64,000 nt of DNA from positions 1 through 64,000 of the forward strand of contig RSEE01000120.1 of assembly GCA_003971905.1 (NCBI GenBank), read 5' to 3'. Made by a program: the position numbers and the translations under genes. Positions 61,734-64,000 of this stretch are shown piece after piece. Source of the stretch: Moniliella sp. 'wahieum'. Taxonomy: Eukaryota > Basidiomycota > Moniliellomycetes > Moniliellales > Moniliellaceae. Each line of letters begins with the position of its first letter. The stretch's first letter is position 1. The notes below the pieces were generated by a model. That model saw only the letters and a program-made list of their open reading frames with translations. It was not told where the DNA came from and ran no database searches.

Positions 61734-63253
61734 ATGCTTTCTGCTGCACTGCGCATCGCCTCTCGCTCTTCCCGTACGATCCTCATTCCGGGCGCAGCTC
61801 GCGGACTGGCTAGCTCCTGTCATGCCATGGCACTGCAAAAGTTTGCCTTCCCAGCCATGTCACCCACAATGACCGAGGGCGGCCTAGCCAAATGGCATGT
61901 CAAGCCTGGCGACACTTTTTCTTCAGGCGATGCTTCTCGAGATCGAAACGGACAAGGCTACAATGGACGTTGAGGCTGCCGAGGATGGAGTCATGGCCAA
62001 GATTCTGGTACGTGCCCTTGCTTCGTTTACCCCCACGCCTTTTTTAAAACGCCTCTGATTATTCGTCTCTAGGTTCCCGACGGTGCCAAGGAAGTCAAGG
62101 TAAACAGTACCATTGCCATAATTGGTGAGCAAGGGGATGATATCAGTGCGCAGATGCCATCGCTGCCGATGAGTCGCTTAAAGAGACCGCCGACGGGGTC
62201 CAGGCTGCCCTGCCCCTGCTCCTGCTCCTGCCACCGCTCCGCCCCCCCTCCTGAAGCCACCAAGTCCACATCTCCTTCCTCAGATCCCAAGCCTGTGCCT
62301 AGCTCTTCTCCTTCTCATCTTCTACACCACCTCTAGCTCGCGTATTTTCGCCTCTCCTCTTGCGCGTAAAATCGCCCAGGAGAAGGGTGTGCCCTTGGGG
62401 CAACTCAAAGGCACAGGTCCTAATGGACGTATCATCGAGGCGGATGTAGAAGCGTACAAGCCCGTCTCAGTCCTTCTGTGCCTCCGAAGCCAAAGAGTGG
62501 GGCCCTCTCCCTTCCCTTGATGGACCCGCTGCTGCTACATTACTGATCTTCCTGTCTCCAACATGCGGCGGACCATTGCTGCCCGTCTCTCGGAGAGCAA
62601 GCAGCAACTGCCACATTACTATGTGTCGATTGACGTGGAGATGGATCGGGTGCTGCGGCTCCGGGAATTGTTTAACGCAGCATCGGCCGAGCAGGCTCGG
62701 GGAGACAAGGACAAGATCAAGGCCGCAAAGTTGTCGGTTGGGGACTTTATTACCAAGCCACCTCAGTCGCGTTGCAGCAGTGCCGAGGTGAATGCGGCAT
62801 GGTATGGCGATACTATCCGTCAGCATCACGTGGCTGATATCTCGATCGCTGTCGCCACACCCACTGGCCTGATTACGCCCATTATCCACAATGTGGGTGC
62901 TAAGGGTCTCGCAGTCATTTCGTCCAGCACGAAGGAGCTGGCTGCTAAAGCTCGGGCGGGTAAGTTGGCCCCCTCGGAGTACCAGGGTGGCACGTTTACC
63001 ATCTCCAATATGGGAATGTTTGGCATCTCTCATTTTACTGCCATCATCAACCCGCCCCAGAGCGCAATCCTGGCTATTGGTGGGACTGACCAGCGTTTGG
63101 TGCCGGACCCTTCGTCGGAAAGGGCTTCAAGACGGTGCCGGTTATGCAGGCGACGTTGTCGTCAGACCATCGGTGATTGATGGCGCAACGGCAGCACGCT
63201 GGATGAAGGCGTTCAAGGATACATTGGAGAATCCGTTGTCGTTGATGCTTTGA
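61734..63253 (+). CDS. LAT1: Pyruvate dehydrogenase E2 (dihydrolipoamide acetyltransferase)
   Basis: Core of the mitochondrial pyruvate dehydrogenase complex; it moves the acetyl group from lipoamide to CoA. The start at 61734 opens a mitochondrial presequence (MLSAALRIASRSSRTILIPG, then AARGLAS). The lipoyl domain is FAFPAMSPTMTEGGLAKWHV, then LEIETDKATMDVEAAEDG with the lipoylated Lys. An intron, 62008-62072 (65 nt, GTACGT donor), splits the lipoyl domain between AKIL and VPDGAKEVKV. A Pro/Ala/Ser linker leads to the E1/E3-binding motif LARKIAQEKGVPLGQLKGTG with PNGRIIEADVEAY. The catalytic domain runs from MRRTIAARLSESKQ through IAVATPTGLITPIIHN and GTFTISNMGMFGISHFTAII to DHRVIDGATAARW (active-site His) and stop 63253. 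Frame breaks lie near 61930, 62150-62330 (linker), 62490, 62765 and 63117. An upstream in-frame ATG at 61650 is an alternative start. It converges on RPL41. Confidence 0.94.
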
Positions 63254-63538
63254 TTGGTGTCACTACCCTGCCACGGTACTTGTTTTTGTTTCGATCCTCT
63301 CGCTGGCTGGATCATGTGCCTGGACCGTCATCTCATTTTTAGTTTGCTCTTTACGATCCTCACGACGCTCTTCACGACACACTATTACCTCCATCTCCTT
63401 CACGTTACCCACAGTACCTCCATCTCTCAATATCTATCTTGCCTACCACTACGTTCTCTTTCTGCCCTCAGAATAATTCGCGCATAACGGCATAGATTCG
63501 CCATAGAAGAACAATGGCTGCCACGTGACAGCACCTGA

Positions 63539-63669
63539 TTACTTGGAGCGGGCACGCATCTTTCTGCGTTTACGGCGGAGACGGCGCATGCGTTTCTTCC
63601 TCCACTTTGCGCGCACTGGCAGACGAGGGGTTATGCAACTGCATGGACACAAAGGGATGAAACCATACT
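63539..63669 (-). CDS. RPL41: Ribosomal protein eL41 with start codon split by an intron
   Basis: The 25-residue protein eL41 of the 60S subunit. Exon 2 (63615-63539) gives RAKWRKKRMRRLRRKRRK followed by MRARSK and TAA: 24 residues that match the almost invariant family sequence after its initial Met. No ATG precedes them in the open frame: upstream codons read PRLPV and CCAGTG. But CTGCCAG at 63622-63616 is a good acceptor, and upstream AA|GTATGG at 63669/63668 is a donor. Removing the 53-nt intron 63616-63668 joins A to TG and makes ATG exactly at the expected place. The length fits the other introns here. A TATA box (TATATATAG on the minus strand) lies about 75 bases upstream. Too short for most gene finders. 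The start by a split codon is inferred; the coding identity is near certain. Confidence 0.9.
63616..63668 (-). other. RPL41 intron interrupting the ATG
   Basis: 53 nt, donor GTATGG, acceptor TGCCAG, with the branch-like GCATAACC about 18 bases before the acceptor. Phase: it separates the A of the start codon (63669) from TG (63615-63614). Confidence 0.75.
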
Positions 63670-63740
63670 TGTCGACAGGTCGTAGTATGCGCACGGGTGG
63701 TGGTGGGGGGAAGGGCAGCGCCGCCCTACGTTCCGTCCCT

Positions 63741-63749
63741 ATATATAGC
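63741..63749 (-). promoter_or_regulatory. TATA box of RPL41
   Basis: GCTATATATAGGG on the minus strand, about 75 bases upstream of the inferred start codon. A strong TATA box suits a highly expressed ribosomal-protein gene; few other genes in the window show one. Confidence 0.7.
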
Positions 63750-64000
63750 TCCAGCAAGCCCTGTCCGGGGGCTGGTCTGTGCCACCGACAGTGACGTCGT
63801 CAATCCGTTCGAACCACTCAGCCATGTTTCAATTTCACAGCACCAGGCCTCCCATAGCGCCTGGGGTTGTGGTTGGTGGCGGCTGCAGTGTCTGCTGTGG
63901 TCCATGCGTCCACCGTCACGCGTCACACACCTCATCATGCATATTTGCGTGGGGCAGCTTACGCGAGCGCAGGGCTAATTGTGTGGGGTTGTGCCCCAGA
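63750..64000. other. Window edge, RPL41 upstream region
   Basis: Contains a single CATCATGCAT copy near 63934-63943 and no supported gene. A GGCTGAGTGGTT string on the minus strand (63823-63812) resembles a tRNA A box but no tRNA can be folded around it. Confidence 0.55.

Noticed and set aside
63790-63845. tRNA-like string GGCTGAGTGGTTCGAACGG on the minus strand
   Set aside because: It resembles the A box of serine or leucine tRNAs, but no acceptor stem, anticodon arm or B box can be placed at the right distances.

Overview
This 64 kb window is nuclear DNA of a fungus, most likely a basidiomycete. Its coding regions are GC-rich. Its genes have zero to two short introns (52-107 nt, usually with GTACGT, GTATGT or GTGAGT donors). 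It carries a fused alpha-beta tryptophan synthase, and its spacers are long. I could not fix the species; the low intron number would suit a Ustilaginomycotina-like lineage, but that is inference. I found no rRNA, tRNA, CRISPR array, complete transposon or viral element.

Layout. 0.8-8.1 kb: a TMCO4/Mil1-type hydrolase (+) converges on a Pcl/Pho80-like cyclin (-) with a glutamine-rich tail. 8.1-14.9 kb: a gene-poor spacer full of short tandem repeats. 14.9-16.8 kb: the 3' end only of a KRE6/SKN1 glucan-synthesis gene, then a secreted double-psi beta-barrel protein. 18.6-29.4 kb: TRP5, a NIPA-type magnesium transporter, a disordered unknown protein and an SRPK kinase. 31.9-44.3 kb, the densest part: a mitochondrial PPR-like protein, VPS9, VPS60/CHMP5, RPB7, a five-finger CCCH protein (ZC3H3/Red5 type) and a GLTSCR-domain protein. 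44.3-47.4 kb: an AT-richer spacer with no supported gene. 47.4-55.1 kb: RAD17, the Golgi GDPase GDA1 and a zinc alcohol dehydrogenase of the CAD/ADH6 type. 55.1-61.7 kb: repeat-rich, then AT-richer DNA holding one unrecognised gene. 61.7-63.7 kb: LAT1 (pyruvate dehydrogenase E2) converging on a 25-codon RPL41.

The genes are mostly unrelated housekeeping functions. The clearest link is VPS9 and VPS60, two endosome-to-vacuole factors transcribed divergently from about 180 bp. RPB7 and the CCCH protein are convergent neighbours in RNA polymerase II transcription and nuclear RNA processing.

Two things colour the whole window. First, nearly every conserved gene is interrupted by one-base (rarely two-base) gains or losses, mostly in short homopolymers, while the protein on either side stays well conserved. 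This looks like uncorrected long-read error rather than mass pseudogenisation, so spans below are whole-gene spans and not open frames. Second, the spacers carry many tandem arrays with a 7-bp period but unrelated sequences (CATCATG, TCAAGCT, CCTTAGG, TCACCGG, CAGAATG). The most unusual gene model is RPL41, whose start codon appears to be split A|TG by a 53-nt intron.
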